DNA of 64,000 nt, from positions 44,427,134 through 44,491,133 of the forward strand of contig JAAONU010000001.1 of NCBI GenBank assembly GCA_012932295.1, read 5' to 3'. The notes below the pieces were generated by a model, which was not told where the DNA came from, searched no databases, and saw only the letters and a list, made by a program, of their open reading frames with translations. The stretch comes from Cyclina sinensis. Lineage: Eukaryota > Mollusca > Bivalvia > Venerida > Veneridae. Of this stretch, positions 1 through 14,300 are shown in pieces (within the stretch, counting starts at the first letter, position 1; the number at the start of each line of letters is the position of its first letter). Both the position numbers and the translations under genes were made by a program.

Positions 1-3000
1 AATATGCTGCTATCTAAAAGATAAAACAAAGTAATTCTAGACCATATGTTTTATTACACTGTGGGTAATACAATGTTAACATTTTCAATAGGAAATAAAC
101 ACAGTAAGTAAATAAAGTATACTTTGTATATCTATTTTTAGCCATATTTTTTTAACGAAACATTTTTGTGGTAAATGCTTACTTTAAATAAAACTGTCCA
201 TTTGATACATTTCTGTTACTAAAGCCTATAGATATATAGACTGCTACTCAAAAATGCTCATCCTTCCCAAACTTTATAATAACAGGAAACCCGTCTACTA
301 ATCGAAATCTACAAATCAAAACTGTTTCATAACTGAGTTTTGCAAACCATACAACATTTATGATTTCATTTTTTGTAAATTTCAAAAATTTTGCTAAATT
401 AAAGATAAAAAATTATCCATTCATCATTAGTATCCAGTTCAACTATTACCATAAATAATCTCTAGACACAAAAAGATTTTTTTACAGGAGTCAATGAAAT
501 ACTAATTATTGGTAAATTTTGAATGATATAAATTAAAGATACTAAACAAGTTGTTATTTAGCAATACAATATCTTTTCCTTTTTCAACTTTTGTCAATGA
601 ATGTTAGCTCATATTTTAAATACATTTAAGTGACAGTGTTAAATCTGACAGAGACAAAAATACACCTTCAAGACCTATTAGGTTAAAGGTCAAGTCTGAT
701 TAACAATATTTAAAAAAAAAAATTGAAAAATCTGTATAGTGAAATAATCAGAAAAATAGAATTATAACCATAATTAATATACAGGTGACTTGTGTTTCAT
801 TGTGGGTAAGATAAATGTTGCTACAACAGATGATAACATACCATCAGAATATGAGGAAACTTTAAAATAACCTTTTTAATCCCAATTTCTGGTTCAGCCA
901 GAAGGCTATTTTCCTTTAACAAGTACAAGCCAGGATCCAGACTGGGGAGGGGTGGGGAGGAAGCTGTCTTTGGGGATATGTGTACATACACACTCCCACA
1001 GTTGGCTTAGAACTGCTCTTTAAATAGTCATTTTTATGTTGAAAATATTACTGTACACCAATGTGTGCCCTACTCTACACCAGGTTCTGGAATCTAGTTC
1101 TAAAATTCATCAAGTCGAAAATTAAGAAAAAGCAATCACGTTAAAACTGTTAACTTGTAAGGCACTTTCATCCCCCTCATATTTCTACCTTTGTTCACAT
1201 ACATTTCTAATACTCTGTTACATACCAAATGAAAGAAGTAGTCATCTCATGCCTTGACTGTAACTTGCGAATTCTAAGAACTATGTATTGTGCTATTCAG
1301 AAAAGAAGAATAAAATTGGGTATACAAAACAGTTATCAAACCCTCTTCTGATCTAAAACAATTACAAGATTCTAATTATGGTCATGATATTAATGTGACA
1401 TCTGGATTCTATAAATCAAAGCACTGAAAGCACTTGTAGCTCAGAGGAGAATGGTTTTGACAGTAAGAACACCAATGTACTTTGTTAACATGGGACTGAT
1501 TTCAATACAATCAAAAACAGATAACAACTCAGTAATTTAAGATAAAGATTTTCAACAATATGCTTCAATTCTCAAATCTTTATTCTGATCCACTTTTTCT
1601 TTTACTTTTCAAATAAAATAGAAAGAAAATGAGATTCAAATGAAATATCTTTATAAGTTACATCTGTAATGACAAATGCAACAAGAATAAATTAAATATT
1701 TAACAAAAATAAATTCAACACTTGAAACAGATACCTGTCATTACAAGATATGCTTAAAGTTAACCATTTTGTAGTTTATCATCCAATAAACCACAATCAT
1801 TCATTTTAGTTCTTCTAAATCTTCACATACTGGCCACCATCCAATACATTAAAACCCTGACTTAACAATCTGACCTGTTACATATTCATATTTAAATCTA
1901 ACAGTTTTGACTGTTTGTTTGATAAAGGCAGCATCAAATTTGATCCTTTTAACTTAAACACTTTTACATATTTTTCAAACACTGTTACTAGATTAGGCCT
2001 TTCTAAAAGCTGTCTTAGTAATGCAGACACTTATTTATATATCGGTATGTGACATAACTTTTCCTGCTGATCCTATATTATGATTGACTTGCTGATTTAT
2101 TTTTGTGTTATCTCAGTTTGTCTTTTATTATATACTGTTCGTGAATAAACTAAGTTTCTTATAAATCAATAACTTGCAACTTCAGCTGGTCATGTGTTTT
2201 GAAAGAAAGTTCATACACAATAAAAAATAGTTAACTTGATAGTAAGAAGCTCAACTGTAAAAACTATTTACCCACTAAACAACTTTTATCAACATTAAAA
2301 ACATATTGGTAACTTCATGAATGTTAGAAATCTGAATATTCACTTTTAAGGTCAAAAAAATATTCACATATATAGAAGGGTGGTTTCTATGACAACTCCT
2401 CTCTAGAAAAAGACAGCGTTTTAGTTTTGGGATCAAAAGAAATGATAGTTCTCTTTCATGTCTCACTTCTAGAAATCTGTGAATACTAAATGTGATAACT
2501 ATACACAGAGATTATCAAAGTCTTTGCTTTCATATTTCCATTAAGTATGGATTACTTTTTTTACACTGAGCTTGAAGTTTACTCAATTTAGATTTTAAAA
2601 ATATATCTTTTACCTGTGCAATAAGTCTTTATATATCAACAAACATTTACACAAATTACCCTGTCCCTCAGCTAAGCACTAATTCTATTATATATACAGG
2701 TAGCCCATGAAGGAATGCAAAATCTATACAACAATTACCATAACACTACTGAAAAAGCCGTCTGTACTTTCAGAAGTATTAATCATCACTGGATCAAAAA
2801 ATTTTAAGATTTTTTTTCCAACTGCAGTCAATTCATTGAATGCTATCACTAAAGCTGCTCCCTTCTTACAAATTTAAACTATAAAAACAAAACAAGATAG
2901 AACAACTGTATTTAAATTCAGAGCTCCTTTAAAATGCTTCCGATTAACATGATATTAAGTGTTCCTAAACAAAATAATTAGGCACAGAGCTGAAATCTGA

Positions 3001-6000
3001 AAACAACTTGGTACAACAAAAATAGCACTCCAGGAAATAATTCTAAACAATAATTTGCATAACAAAACTTAGACTTTTCCTACTCAAGTTATATGTATTC
3101 TGAAACAAAACTAATATATCACTATTTATTTATCATTGAAGCTAGCCAATTCATTAGTATGCCTTCTAACTCAGTCAGAAAGCCTTGCATACCTTCCAAA
3201 ACAAACTTTCATTGGTTGAATCTATGCTAGCCAGTGACAGCACAATTGTTTATAATAATGAATTTACTGTTATCATAAATGTTTTACAAAACATATTTTC
3301 ACCCGGTTGACAATTTCTACAGGAGATGAACCACACCACATGAGAAAGAGTAAATATAACGACAGCAGTGTCGGGCTAAACCCAGTGGTGCCAGTTTGAT
3401 CCCCATTGCTGCCAATAACATAACTGACAGTCTTCTAATTTAGACCTTAAACAACAATCACTTATGTTTTAGAAGCAGACACTGGGCATGTATAACAACT
3501 AGTTGTCTATGTAATTTTAGAATAAATCAAATCTTGTGCAATCCTCCCCACCCCAGTATAACAGGCATATTATCTTCAAAGGGAGATAATCAGCAACTGG
3601 TGCCAATGGCATTGATATTTCACCTTTTTCTGCCAGTTTCAAGTAAATTCAGACAATTCTTGTCAATTTTTTATCTCATCACTTTAAGGAAGAATTGAGT
3701 TGTTATATATGTATGCATTTTTACCTACTGAGCATTTGTAAACAAAAGACTAGCATTTATACAGACAGAAAAAGACTAGATAAAGGTGAAAGAGCACCAT
3801 AGTGATTTTCTAGTATAAAAAAAATACGAGGAAAGAAAGGTTTCATTGGTTACTAACAATGTCTTATGCTAAAAATAGAAACTTTTTAAACAGAAAGAAA
3901 GCACAGTGAGATCAAGAATATGTGATTGACAAAATATGAGAAAAAAACAAACTCAGGGCCATGCAAAAAACTAGGCCAGACTGAAAACAGCTGAATAGTA
4001 AACATTTTTTTTCAAGAGTAGGTTATATAATATAGGATGAAACATGTAAGTTTCTTGCATTTTATCTTGAGAACAGAACATGAAATAACAGGTTAACATG
4101 GAGTTTAAATGTCATTCTCCTGTATACTGTCCAACATCTATAAATGTTTAAGGAGGAATGAGAAAGTAAAATGACAGCTGAATGTAAGTTTACCAATGCT
4201 ACATTAACAAATGGAACAAACTGAAAATATATTTATAACTAACTGAAAGATTGGTGGAGTCAAAATGTGATGGAAAAATTGTCTAGTGAAAATAAGGAAA
4301 GACCAGGCTAGAACCTGGTCAGTCATGGATAAAGAATGAAAAATAGTTTGAAAATTTAATGTAAGACATTATAACATTAAGAAAAAACTTTAGAACAATG
4401 TCAAAGCTGGGTCCCATGTCAAAGCTAATGTTTTTTTTATAATAAATACAAACTGAACATCAAATTTGTAATATATAACATCATTGTCCCTTAGACACAC
4501 AATTTAACTTGCTGTCTTTGCCAGGAAAACAAATCATGAACGATTCAAATCAATCTTTACCAGTCAATAAGTTGTCAAGTCAGCCATGGTGATTAGTGAC
4601 ATTATTACTGCACTGGTACCAAAAAGCTCTCCATGCATGACACACAGCATCAAAGCCTTAGTAAGGTAATCATCTATCAACTAAGTGCATGCCAGAGGGG
4701 TATTTGGCATATACAGTGAGGAATCCTATAAATGTTACATGAAAAGGGTGTATCAATAGCCTCAGCTACTGGAACTTTCAACAGCTGTCACACATTGACA
4801 TAAAATTACTTTACTTGCAAGTATTTTGACAAAAGGCGTGTGAATCACACCTGAGTTTGACTAAACCTTTGCTCTGTCCGAAAAGTTAACTAAAAATAGT
4901 TACCAGATCATTAACATAAAAATATCTAAAGGAAACAATAAATAAACTAAGAAAACAGATAATAAAGTAATCTAGAACAGACTGAGGTCCCTACAATTCC
5001 TGAAATGCTACTGATCCCAATTTAAAGAAATGATATGGTTTCAAATTATCAAATCATATATTTTGTAAATTATGACAGTGATGGCAAGTACACTACATTT
5101 ACAACATGTACAACAACTTCAAATAGATTAATATATTGTGTTAAACTGTATGAAAATGAAAGCCAATCTCTTGGACCTTATTCTATTAGACATTTTTCCC
5201 CTTTTTTCAGTTTTGTCTGTTATATAAAATTATCAATTTCTAACTTACTAGGTATCAGATTAAAAACACTCTAATTATTATAAACTGTGTTATACCATTA
5301 TTATGCAGATTTTTGGTCAGTATGCTGTTCAATTCATAAATCATGGGGCTTGTGTAAAACTATTATAACTACATAATTCATAAAACAAGAAGTTTAAACA
5401 GTTATACAATTCATTAAATCATCTAAATTCTAAATGCATTAAGTACAACATTTCTTAACAACACTGCTCCAAAGCATATACCTCTATACCAGTACAAATG
5501 TTGTCTATCAAAGAAAGATAACGCTTACATAAACATACCTCCCTACAACTCATACACATAAATGCATGTAAGAGTCTTTTAAACTGTGGTTGCTCTTAAG
5601 ACACATAATTAGTACTACAAGGTTTATGATGATTAAAGATGACATCACAATTTATGTGAACATTAACAACATGGCTATTTTGCTAAATCATAACTTTCAC
5701 TGAGCTAAATAAACTATGCTCATAGACTGAATTAAGCATCATTACATCAAAATTACAACAGCATTAACAACTCCAGCAGAACTATTACAAATAAATGTAT
5801 TACTATGATAACTGTTTATCACTGTTTCTCATGCACATGTTTTTATGGATTTGTGAATAAGTGACCACAAATCTAAGTCCTCAAACTTAGCACTATTGTC
5901 CTTTTTTTAGAAAAGTAGAAACAGAATTCACATAAATTATGTGTCAACATGACTGGAACATTTTCTATTGAATATGAAATTACAGGTAATACAACAGTAT

Positions 6001-6385
6001 CAGAAATAACTATCAATAACTTGACGGTCAATGTATTACCAACATACAGCCCCTGCATAAAAAATTAAAAAGTGCTTGATTATTTACACTAAGAACCACT
6101 TTAAAACAATTAACAGTTAAAAGAACTTTAGTCAACAAGGGGACATTCAAGAATAACCCCTCTCTGTATTGACAAGTGACACATGTGAACAATCCATTGC
6201 TATTTCAACACCATTATCTAATTAAGAAAAACAGTGCAAATACTACAGACTATATACAAGTGATTTAGAAACACCAAACCCCCAAGACTCATCTCAACAA
6301 ACAGAAAGCTGCATGACACATTGTACTGACTCAGACTTAAAGACATTAGAAACAGCAAAAAACAGGCAATCCTATATGCTCATCT
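1..6385. other. AT-rich non-coding flank, no gene recognised
   Basis: I see no exon with convincing splice sites or protein similarity on either strand. The short open frames here (for example 2275-2466 and 5035-5274) have low-complexity AT-driven composition and match no family I know. Because CYBC1 ends at 8309 reading leftward, some of this stretch could be its 3'UTR. I found no poly(A) signal close enough to its stop to settle that. Confidence 0.6.
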
Positions 6386-6389
6386 TAAC

Positions 6390-6891
6390 ACCTTTAAAAA
6401 GTCCATGAATTTGGACCTTGGTAGACATCCACTAGACAATGCTACATACCAAATATCTAAGCTGTAGGCATTGTGGTTTCTGAGAAGAAGATTTTTAAAG
6501 ATTTCCTATATAAGCCTATGTAAAATCAATTGACCCCGGGGTGGGGCCAAATTTGACCCCAGGGGCATTATTTGAACAAACTTGATAGAGGTCCACTAGA
6601 CAATGCTACATACCAAATCTTAAGGCTCAGGGCCTTGTGGTTTCAGACAAGAAGATTTTCAAAGTTTTTCCTTTAAGTTGCCATAGCAACCAGAGTTCTT
6701 GATGGAATTGAATTCTTTGAACAACTTTGGTAGAGCGTCATGCAAGGAACATCTCAGACAAGTTTCATTAAATTTGGCCCAGAGGTTTCAGAGGAGATGT
6801 CGTTTGAATGAAATTGTTGACAGACGATGGACGACGGACAAAGACTGGTCACAATAGCCCACCATGAGCCAAAGGCTCAGGTGAGCTAAAA
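6390..6891 (+). mobile_element. Helitron-like non-autonomous element, 5'-truncated fragment
   Basis: This carries the same sequence as the large element at 11611-13778: two to three copies of the block containing GGTCCACTAGACAATGCTAC and TTGTGGTTTCAGACAAGAAG, then a GACGGACAAAGAC tract. The right end is a short hairpin (ATGAGCC/GGCTCAG) followed by GTGAGCTAAA. A 3' hairpin followed by CTAA fits the CTRR terminus of Helitrons. The 5' end with its CTAACAAGAG start is missing. Element identity is inferred from end structure; no transposase is present. Confidence 0.6.
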
Positions 6892-8308
6892 ATGGGCCAA
6901 ATACATAGGCCCATGGACACATGAAGCCAAAGGAACCATCCTATAAGACAAAAAGCCTCATAAAACAAGTACACTTATTTAAGAGCATAGAGAATCACAA
7001 TGACAAATAAGCAGGAAACAAACAACAAAAGCAGCCAGAAACTTCGGGAATCTGATCAATGGGAGTATGTATCATCCAAACAGACAAGAAGCTTCAGGAA
7101 TGGTTCCAACAGACAAAAAAAACTTTAAAAAGGTCAGATGCCTAAGATCTGTTAAGTACCCAGAAATTTTCATACAAAAAAAATCTGTTAACCTAAAAGC
7201 CCCCTGAATCAGCCAAATAAGAATCTGTTAAAAATGTGTCTAAAGTCCAGAGGATCATTTAAATATGTAAAAAGCCTCTAGACTAAAAGAAAAAACAAAC
7301 AAAAACAAACAAACAAACAAAAACTATCACAAGGATCATCCAAGCTAATTAAAAAAAAATCATTGACAAGTAAATAAAAGCACTGAAACAGTATGAAGCT
7401 TAATTCTAAAATGCTACTGATGTGAGTATATATACTAGAATGTCATTTTATCAACTTTAATTCTATGAGCTATTTAACAGTTCATACAACATTTACACAA
7501 CAACTTCTACAGAACTATAATTATTGCTGGTCAGTCAACCCTTTAATGTAAAAATATATATGAGTTAAAAAGCAATTCATTTATGCAAACCTACCATTAG
7601 TAAATGCCATTAAAGAGAAATTAGGAAGTGTATATAGTTTTACAAATTGAAAGTTGTGCAATATTTTGAATATTTAAGCTAATTTAGGGCATATGGAAAA
7701 AAATCAGTAATACAGTAAGTTTTTTTTTGTACAAATCAATTCAGGTAATACTGGGTGGTTGTACATAAAAACTAGAAAAAGAAATGTAATAAAAAAAAAT
7801 AAGAATTTTGCATTATGTGTTAGTCAACATGTATCTATTATCACTATAACCAGTCTGCAAAGGATAATTACAATCAAACTGAACATTTGAGTGATAATTG
7901 TGAAAATGCTTAAGTTTTCAGAAAGTTTTGCTATAGGCTTTATGGACATAGTAATAATTCTGATTGGTTAAAGTTACCATAACTTTCCCCTTAAAGTTCA
8001 TTCTCTTCGTAACATTCAGACTGAAAGAATGCAAGCAATGTGATAAGTTCTTTTCAATTTTTAATTGCACAAACAAGATTGCCTTTAAAGTACCTGTAAC
8101 TTGTACAAAATATAGTCAAAATAGTCTGGTAAATCTTTGTAAATAAATAAAGTAGGCAGAATTTTTCAATGAGACAAGTACACTGGCACCTGACCATACT
8201 GCAGACGTCAGGTTCCACTATACATGTCGCAAAGAAAAACTTACCCCACTACAAAAGTCCTTCTCCATACAGCCATTAACTAAACTCTCTGAAAACAAAC
8301 AAATCCAT
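6892..8308. other. 3' flank of CYBC1, no gene recognised
   Basis: AT-rich sequence between a Helitron-like fragment and the CYBC1 stop codon. It includes an A/AAAC-rich simple tract near 7285-7325. It may be CYBC1 3'UTR on the minus strand. No supported coding exon is visible. Confidence 0.5.
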
Positions 8309-11300
8309 TTATTCGTTCTCAGTAGAATCATCTTTAGTTGGTTGAACATCATCTGTTTTATCTTCGGTCTGTGGTGAGCTCATTTTGTCAGTTTCGTCGA
8401 CGATATCTGACTGGTCTATGTGCTCAAAATCATCTGCTGTGTCTTCGCCCTCCGATGAAGATGAATCAACAAAATCATTATCAGCTGTTACAGCCTCGTC
8501 TATGTTAAGGAAGTTGCGAATCTTCTCCGCAATACCATAATGCTCTCTAGTAAAAATAAATAAAAATTCATGCTAGCATTTTTGTCTTCAGTTGCAGAAA
8601 ATGACATATCAACTGTCAAAAGTGACTCAATCTAGTCTATTTTTTATCTTAACAAATTTGCATTATAATCCCTTAAAAAGATTTGCAAAGAATGAAATTC
8701 TAAAAGCTGCTAAAATGAATATTTTCTGTAATAAATCTTGCATATACAGTAGAATTACGTCAGTGAATGTGAAAAATATGCTGTCTGCCTCTTTATCTTA
8801 TAACACTTCGAACTATTTTCCATTGTTAACACTATTTTAGAACTTTTTTCCATTGTTAACACTTTTTTTATTTGTTTTTTTGATAATCCTAACTTTTTAT
8901 TTAATATATAGGTGACAATTTTCACAACTAACAGTCATGACTATCACAAAGAGAAACAAGGATAAAGTTAGAGGATTACAACTGAAAGGACCAATGTGCA
9001 ATTTGGTCTACCTTTGATTTTATCTGAGTAAGGGAGATAATTTGTTAACAGGAATGTCCCTCATTGTAAGGTAACAGTTCTGTTACATTCAATACCTTTC
9101 AATCATATTTCAATTTCTGACGGTGAACAGCCTTACTGCTTTACCTTCATAGAAATTCTAGTGACAAATCTTCCTGTCTTCCATAAGATGCTGCATTTTT
9201 TTCTCAGTGAAAAATGCTCACTGTGGGGCACAAACCAATGATCCTTTATTAGTAAGAACAATCTAAACATATGTGCTTGACTTGGAAATATTTTGAATGA
9301 AGTCCCATTTATAGTTCTTCATACAATTTTTTTTGAAATCAACCCCTAAGATCTAAACGCCTGTATCCCAGAGGGAGACAATGCTAAACAAGAAATGATA
9401 AAAGTCCCAAAAATAATAACATTGACTTACTTGGAAGACCCAAATGTGAAAGAGTCAGTTATGCCAATTGTCATGCCAGTGGAAAAGGTTATCACAACTT
9501 GATATGTATTTCCAAAGAAATTCACTTTTTCTTCTTGTACTGTTGTTCCCGAAATTTCTGACAGCTGGGCTATCACTAAAAAATGTATAGCACATAAAGT
9601 CTTCAATACAGGATATGAGCAACTACATTTTTATAAATTATTCAAACTGTGCTAGGATACAGGATAAGTTTTATTCAGATATTACATATGCAACATTTTA
9701 TCCTGAAAAAACAAACATCAGCATTAGAATACAAAAATGATTACATTTAGCCTCTATCCAGAAAGTGGTTGGGGTACACGCATTTCAATACAAATGAGCT
9801 ACATGTGTGACAATGGTGTTTTTAAAAAATTGTACAAAATGAAAATAAATTTTTTCAGCTATGTTGTCATACCGACATCTTCTTGTCTCAGAAATATCAA
9901 GTCCCAGGCACTCTGTTTCTTAAGTCTGACTTCCCCTGCCTTCTTGTCAAAGTCACACTCCTGAAAAGAAGAATCTTTGTTTTACTTTGTTTAATAAATA
10001 CAATGCATTTTCATACAAGTTTATGAGAAAGTCTCCAGCAGTCGAAGCACTGCACTTCCACTGCCCAGAGCCAATTTTCTTCCCTTGTGCATATGATTTT
10101 TTTTAGTAAAGCAGTGGTTTTGTTAACTTGCTTTTCATTAATACAACTTTGGTTCCATTCCCATCTTATAAAGTACATGTATGCTCTCCAGTTTTCTTTA
10201 AAAAGCCAACATATGTGTGGTCTTGACAGATAAAGTTTGCTAATAGTCATACTTTGCCAACCAAATAATTATGGTTACATTATTATTTTACAATAGACCG
10301 TTCAATAATTGATAAATTGACGGCCGCCATTAAAGGACTGCTAAACCTCGCTATGATGCTTAAATACCGTATAAATCTGTTTAACTTTAGCACATTTCAA
10401 AGTGACATACTGCCTTCTATCGAGCAAATTTTGTGACAGAATAAACCTCATTTTATTGTATTATTATAATTATTTTTTTTTTGTATGCTTTATTCCTGAC
10501 TTGAACATATTTTTAACTTGAATTATTTAACACATAACAGGCTGTGAAAAAGGACCATGGACTGTTCACTGAAGGGGAAGCTTGAGTTCTGAAAACCACA
10601 TATAATATGTGTAAACACAAATAATATTGAAAGCACTGTTTTCCTTTTTGAAAGTTGAAACTTTGATTTCAATTAATTGAACAACTTTGAAAGCTTACAA
10701 AATGACAAAATTAAACATCTCGCTCATCAACCGCATGTTCACTCTATTTTAACTAAAACTTGTTTCATTCTTTGATACAGCTTCAAAGAATACTTGACAA
10801 TAAATATGCATTATTTAGTGCTTCTTAACTACTAACTATTTGAGCTTATTTATCGTCGGTGCCAGTTGCCCATATGACCGACACCCCCTGGAGAGATTAG
10901 TTATTTCATGTTGTGGGGGTAGTGCAAGATACAGAAAGCATCCCATTCCAGAGACACCTCTGGTTCAGTGTATAGCACTGATACATGGGACCTCGGTTTA
11001 ACGTCTCATCCGAAAGACTATTAGTAATGTTAGTGGAGGAGCGGGAGATCGAACTCGGGACCCCTGGTTTACCAGTCTAGTGTGTTACCACTGGACCACA
11101 TCCACTCCCAATGCTTCTTAATTATCAAACTGTCTTTTATCTTTCGTGGTGTCTTGTGGCGAAGGAATGTGGTTACGTAATATGGGGGTGACATACTGTC
11201 TTCGTTTTGATATGTCACCATTAATTGTCATTCTTGGTCTTGCTTGATCAGTAACAGTAAAACACTGTAATATACGAAATTTGCTCTTGAGAAAAAGTCT

Positions 11301-14300
11301 AAAGGCTATAAAACATGGGCTTATTTGTTCCTGATTGTAAAATGAAATTAAAGAATATATATACTGCCTTACAAGCAAGCTTTTCAAGACCGTATGAAAT
11401 TTAGCATCTGTTGCCATATGGACCTTTTTTCTATTCTTTTTTCCTTGCATTTTGGAAATCTGTTTTTGCAAAGTATTTATATGAACAAAATGTGAGTTAG
11501 TGTATGCAGGAAGAAAATAATTTTTAACATTATTGTTTATGATATTTCTTGTAATACGGAAAATGAAATTATTATGACACATATAACTGTACCATTTTAG
11601 TCAGATTTTTTAACAAGAGGGCCATGATGGCCCTGGATCGCTCACCTGAGTACTTTGGCTGTAGGTTTGCTGTTAAGCAGTATTTCATTTTTTAATTGAA
11701 AATATGTAAGTGCCTACAAACCAAATATGTAAAATATCAGTCAATAAATAAAGGCTCTATGACAGAAAGTAGAAATATCTATTATAAGCTATGGTGACCT
11801 TGACCTTGACCCAGTGAACTCAAACCCTACCCATGGGTAGAGGTCCATGCAAGGAACCTCTATACTGAATATCAAAGATATTGGTCTATAAATGAAGGCT
11901 CTATGAGGTACAGTAGATAAATCTACTTTTAGCCTCCGTGACCTTTAACCTAATCCAATAATTTGAAAAAGCTTGATAAAGCTTGCTTCATGTCAAATTT
12001 TAAAATTCTAGGTCTTGTGGTTTCAGACAAGAAGATTTTTAAAGATTTTCTTCTATATTGTTATTTAAAACTTGTGACCCCTCGGGCGGGGCCAATAGTG
12101 ACCCCAGGGACATTTTTCTAACAAACTTGGTAAAGGTCCACTAGACAATGCTACATACCAAATATCTTAACTCTAGGCCTTGTGGTTTCTGACAAGAAGA
12201 TTTTTTAGTTTTTCCTATATAACTCTATGTAAAACAAGTGACCCCCGGGGCGGGGCCATTTTTGACCCAGAGGCCATGATTTGAACAAACTTGGTAGAGG
12301 TCCACTAGACAATGCTACATACCAAATATCTTAACTCTAGGCCTTGTGGTTTCTGACAAGAAGATTTTTTAGTTTTTCCTATATAACTCTATGTAAAACA
12401 AGTGACCCCCGGGGCGGGGCCATTTGACCCAGAGGCCAGGATTTGAACAAACTTGGTAGAGGTCCACTAGACAATGCTACACACAAAATATCTAAGCTCT
12501 ATAACTTACGGTTTCTGACAAGAAGATTTTTTAAGATTTTCCTATATAACTCTATGTAAAACTAGTGACCCCTGGGGCGGGGTCATTTTTGACCCAGAGG
12601 CCAGGATTTGAACAAACTTGGTAGAGGTCCACTAGACAATGCTACACATCAAATATCTAAGCTCTATAACTTACGGTTTCTGACAAGAAGATTTTTTAAG
12701 ATTTTCCTATATAACTCTATGTAAAACAAGTGACCCCCGGGACGGGGCCATTTTTGACCCAGAGGCCAGGATTTGAACAAACTTGGTAGAGGTCCACTAG
12801 ACAATGCTACACACCAAATATCTAAGCTCTATAACTTACGGTTTCTGACAAGAAGATTTTTTAAGATTTTCCTATATAACTCTATGTAAAACTAGTGACC
12901 CCCGGGGCGGGGCCATTTCTGACCCAGAGGCCAGGATTTGAACAAACTTGGTAGAGGTCCACTAGACAATGCTACACACAAAATATCTAAGCTCTATAAC
13001 TTACGGTTTCTGACAAGAAGATTTTTTAAGATTTTCCTATGTAACACTATGTAAAACTAGTGGCCCCTGGGGCGGGGTCATTTTTGACCCAGAGGCCAGG
13101 ATTTGAACAAACTTGGTAGAGGTCCACTAGACAATGCTACACACCAAATATCTAAGCTCTATAACTAACGGTTTCTGACAAGAAGATTTTTTAAAGATTT
13201 TCCTATATAACTCTATGTAAAACAAGTGACCCCCGGGGCGGGGCCATTTTTGACCCAGAGGCCATGATTTGAACAAACTTGGTAGAGGTCCACTAGACAA
13301 TGCTACATACCAAATATCTTAACTCTAGGCCTTGTGGTTTCTGACAAGAAGATTTTCAAGTTTTCCCTATATAACTCTATGTAAAATCAACTGACCCCTG
13401 GGGTGGGGTCAGTTTTGTCCCCAGGGACATAATTTGAACAAACTTAGTAGAGGTCCACTAGATGATGCTTCATACCAAATATCAAAGCTCCAGGCCTTGT
13501 GGTTTCGGAGAAGAAGATTTTTAAAGATCCAACTTATAAAATCTATTTTTAGCTCCAGTGAACCAGAAATGCAATGGACCAGAACCATTTGAACAATCTT
13601 GGTAGAGCTTCATGCAAGGAACATCCCAGGCAAGTTTCATTAAATTTGCCCCATTGGTTTCAGAGGAGATGTCGTTTGAATGAAAAGTTGACGACGGACG
13701 GACGGACGGACTGACGGACGACGGACAAAGACCGATCAGAAAAGCTCACCCTGAGCACTTTGTGCTCAGATGAGCTAAAAATAGATATATGTACTTTTTA
13801 AAACTAGTTTTAGTGAAATTTTGCTAAAATAAAAAGAATTAATCTACCAGAGAATATCATAAGAACTTTATTTAACAGTACAATAGGTTGAGATGTCAGC
13901 AAAAAATTGTTTACAAATAAACTTTTTTCAGTTAGAAGACCATGAGATAGATCTTTGTTGATAATAAATGCTTCATGTGGTTTATATCAATCTGTTTCTC
14001 TAACATACAATGTCACAATCACATTACAGCTACAAAAATGGGACTTTTTCTATGCTAAGCATTATAAAACTGCTTCAATCTGCGCAGTCCCTTAATGGCG
14101 GATGCAAGGGAGGTAATCAGGGAGGTACTAATTTCTGGAATGGTCTATACTATGATTTATTACTGCTATACAAAACATTATACCGCAGCTTTAATATCAA
14201 GTGCTTTATAAACACACTTTAAAGTGTACATGGCCACAACATCTGACTGCATTTCTGTGCAGAAGTGGTCCCCTGTAGATTATCAGATACCAGCACAAGA

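Noticed and set aside
3360..3430. Possible B-box (GTTTGATCC) near 3.4 kb
   Set aside because: Isolated short match with no repeat body around it.
11118..11582. 154-codon open frame on the minus strand, the longest unexplained one in CYBC1 intron 3
   Set aside because: No known domain, no splice context, AT-driven composition, and it lies next to repeats; chance frame.
12124..13605. Array of regular repeats resembling a CRISPR locus
   Set aside because: The whole 165-bp unit is repeated with no unique spacers, no cas genes, and a eukaryotic setting.
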